Shown piece by piece: positions 62,331 to 64,000 of a stretch of DNA of 64,000 bases. The first letter of the stretch is position 1; every line of letters begins with the position of its first letter. A program made the position numbers and the translations under genes. The notes beneath the pieces are model-generated. The model had not been told where the DNA came from and searched no databases. It saw nothing but the letters and a program-made list of their open reading frames with translations. The stretch covers positions 2,790,001 through 2,854,000 of the forward strand of contig NC_018017.1 in assembly GCF_000243155.2 (NCBI RefSeq). The letters run 5' to 3'. This stretch comes from Desulfitobacterium dehalogenans ATCC 51507 (GTDB lineage Bacteria > Bacillota > Desulfitobacteriia > Desulfitobacteriales > Desulfitobacteriaceae).

Positions 62331-63635
62331 CTATTGAGCTATCTCATGGATCAAGTCCAAGAAATTAGGAAAGGAAACCTCTGCTGCTTCTATACCTTCC
62401 AGACTTACCCCTTCTTCAGAAAGCAGACCTGCCACCACCCAAGCCATAGCCAGGCGATGATCTCCATGACTCTGAGCAGAACCCCCTCGTAAGCTTTTAA
62501 CCCCTTGAATCCGCAACCCATCGGGAAGCTCTTGTATGGTCGCACCCAGATCCTGCAGACCCTGGACGACCGTCTGAATTCGGTCCGTCTCTTTGACCCG
62601 AAGCTCAGCGGCATCACGAATAATCGTTTCACCTTGGGCAAGACTTGCCGCAACTGCCAGGACAGGAATTTCATCGATGAGCTTGGGTATCATTTCGCCT
62701 TGAATCTCTATGCCATGGAGCTGGGCTGGTCGTACGCGGAGATTGGCACGTGGTTCACTGCATTCTTCCCATTCCCCTTCTACTTGGATATCTGCACCCA
62801 TTTGCCAAAGGGCATCCAAAATCCCTGTTCGAGTTGGATTTATCCCCACATTCTTGAGAAGGAGCTCTCCCTGGGGAATGACGGTCCCTAGGACCAGGAA
62901 AAATGCAGCAGAGGAAATATCCCCCGGCACCGCTACTTCTCGTCCGGATAGGATCGCACCACCCTTTACCCTTGCGGTGCAGCCCTCGCTCTTTAGATCA
63001 ACTCCAAATCCCCTCAGCATTCGTTCCGTATGATCTCGTGAAAGGAAGGGTTCTGTGACCCTGGTCTCTCCTTCTGCTCTCAGCCCGGCCAGAAGAATGG
63101 CGGACTTTATCTGAGCGGAGGGAACAGGCGAATTGAATTGAACCCCATGTAAGAGGCCGCCTTGAATGGTCAAAGGGGCATATTTTCCTTCTTGCCTACC
63201 GAGAATACGTGCTCCCATTTCCTGCAAAGGAAGGGTAACCCGGCCCATTGGTCGTGACCTGATTGAAGAATCCCCGGTCAAGGTCGCGCTGAAGGGGCAG
63301 CCTGCTAAGACGCCTAACATGATCCTCATCGTGGTTCCGGAATTCCCCACATCCAAAATATCCTGGGGTTCATGCCAATTCTCAAAGCCCCGGCCTCTGA
63401 TCCAGACTTCCGCATCCCGCCGTTCCCATTCTACTCCCAGTGTCTTCAGGCATTCCAGCGTACTTAGGCAATCCTGTCCCAGCAAAAAATTCGTAATATG
63501 GGTTTCACCCTGAGCCATCCCGCCGAACAAAGCAGCCCGATGGGATATGGACTTATCTCCAGGGACCTCTATTTCACCTTGAATTCGCCGAATAGGATTA
63601 ATTCGTATTCCTTTAGACTCATTATTTATTTGCAT
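62331..63635 (-). CDS. aroA: 5-enolpyruvylshikimate-3-phosphate synthase
   Basis: 434 aa. VPGDKSISHRAALFG, GNSGTTMRIMLG, DSSIRSRPMGR, PSAQIKSAILLAGL, LSRDHTERML, and SHGDHRLAMAW. It joins PEP to shikimate-3-phosphate in the aromatic amino acid pathway. The sequence type resembles Gram-positive class II enzymes (SAQIKSA, TTMR). It overlaps the tyrA end by 14 bp. Confidence 0.95.
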   Translation of the reverse strand: MQINNESKGIRINPIRRIQGEIEVPGDKSISHRAALFGGMAQGETHITNFLLGQDCLSTLECLKTLGVEWERRDAEVWIRGRGFENWHEPQDILDVGNSGTTMRIMLGVLAGCPFSATLTGDSSIRSRPMGRVTLPLQEMGARILGRQEGKYAPLTIQGGLLHGVQFNSPVPSAQIKSAILLAGLRAEGETRVTEPFLSRDHTERMLRGFGVDLKSEGCTARVKGGAILSGREVAVPGDISSAAFFLVLGTVIPQGELLLKNVGINPTRTGILDALWQMGADIQVEGEWEECSEPRANLRVRPAQLHGIEIQGEMIPKLIDEIPVLAVAASLAQGETIIRDAAELRVKETDRIQTVVQGLQDLGATIQELPDGLRIQGVKSLRGGSAQSHGDHRLAMAWVVAGLLSEEGVSLEGIEAAEVSFPNFLDLIHEIAQ

Positions 63636-64000
63636 CTGATTCCCTCCGGTTCAGCATTTGACTCCTGGCCCTTTGAGCCCTCTCAAACACTTTAAACATC
63701 TCTTCGCCATCAGCGCCTGCAATGATCTCCCGAATCTCCTTAACCTTTTCTTCCCAGATATCCAGGGAGCGGAGAATTGCCGAGGCGTTGGAAAACAATA
63801 TATCCCTCCACATTTCCGGTGAACTATCCACCAGCCGCGTAATTTCTCTGAAGCTCCGACCGGCTATTTCGAGGGGTTTCCCTCTTAAATTCCCTTCTGA
63901 TGCAGTTAAGGCCAGCGCAAGGGACAGCACATGAGGCAGGTGGCTGATCAAGGCCACTTCATCATCGTGATCCTCAGCTTCCCGCAAGACGATTCTTGCC
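63622..64000 (-). CDS. tyrA: Prephenate dehydrogenase, 3' part
   Basis: Partial, running off the right edge. The visible C-terminal ~125 residues carry the TyrA helix-domain pattern HDDEVALISHLPHVLSLALALT, followed by IAGRSFREITRLVDSSPEMWRDILFSN and a charged C-terminal helix. Lies upstream of and overlapping aroA, the usual tyrA-aroA order. Confidence 0.88.
   Translation of the reverse strand, partial: ARIVLREAEDHDDEVALISHLPHVLSLALALTASEGNLRGKPLEIAGRSFREITRLVDSSPEMWRDILFSNASAILRSLDIWEEKVKEIREIIAGADGEEMFKVFERAQRARSQMLNRRESDANK

Noticed and set aside
1-64000. CRISPR arrays, rRNA, intact insertion sequences or prophage
   Set aside because: I looked for regularly spaced direct repeats, rRNA landmarks, transposase or integrase-like proteins and phage structural genes and saw none in the window.

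Overview
The window looks like chromosome of an anaerobic, endospore-forming member of the Firmicutes, most likely Desulfitobacterium or a close relative in the Peptococcaceae. The reasons are moderate-to-low GC, strong AGGAGG ribosome binding sites with frequent TTG/GTG starts, spoIVA and a Spo0E-like gene, a siroheme-dependent (Ahb) haem operon, System II cytochrome c maturation, Tat export, an NrfC/NrfD-type redox module and a Tat-exported uptake [NiFe] hydrogenase. The genus call is inference from gene content; no database search was possible.

Layout. (1) 0.1-2.4 kb, minus strand: an arsR - acr3 remnant - arsC - hgcA - hgcB cluster. HgcA carries the NVWCAAGK cap-helix motif and HgcB has two 4Fe-4S motifs plus a terminal CC pair, so the cell is predicted to methylate mercury under an ArsR-type metalloregulator. 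(2) 2.7-10.8 kb: a DUF255/YyaL gene broken by a 19-bp insertion, an RsgA-type GTPase fused to an RNHCP domain, small accessory genes, a frameshifted acetyltransferase, an HD-GYP protein, tRNA-Leu and a Spo0E-like gene. (3) 10.9-17.5 kb: larC, a CBS protein, an SDR, a polyprenyl synthase convergent with and overlapping a class IB terpene cyclase, an orphan membrane protein and tatA. (4) 17.7-31.2 kb, minus strand: resB-ccsA-met8-hemA-hemC-cobA/hemD-ahbC-hemB-ahbD-ahbAB-hemL-cytochrome c. This is a complete route from glutamyl-tRNA through sirohaem to haem, together with the machinery that attaches haem to exported cytochromes. (5) 31.5-36.6 kb: nrfD/nrfC, then a prenyl synthase, tatB, tatC and a catalytically degenerate prenyl synthase homologue. 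(6) 36.8-45.8 kb: speD, an amidohydrolase, hyaABC hydrogenase, a TerC/YjbE metal transporter behind a yybP-ykoY manganese riboswitch, and a PadR-controlled membrane/secreted protein pair behind a long palindromic operator. (7) 46-64 kb: tRNA-Pro, an ACT-domain protein, then the conserved clostridial envelope and sporulation block (spoIVA, gpsA, plsY, der, DUF512, a YphA-like protein, a SEDS gene, ispH-S1 fusion, plsC, cmk), a CPBP protease, lactate permease, aroA and the 3' end of tyrA.

The most unusual things seen are the mercury-methylation cluster with a decayed arsenite pump gene inside it, and a roughly 165-bp intergenic repeat present twice (37.55 and 59.66 kb). The two repeat copies have diverged, yet they keep an 11-bp stem through several compensatory base changes, which suggests an uncharacterised structured RNA or hairpin element.
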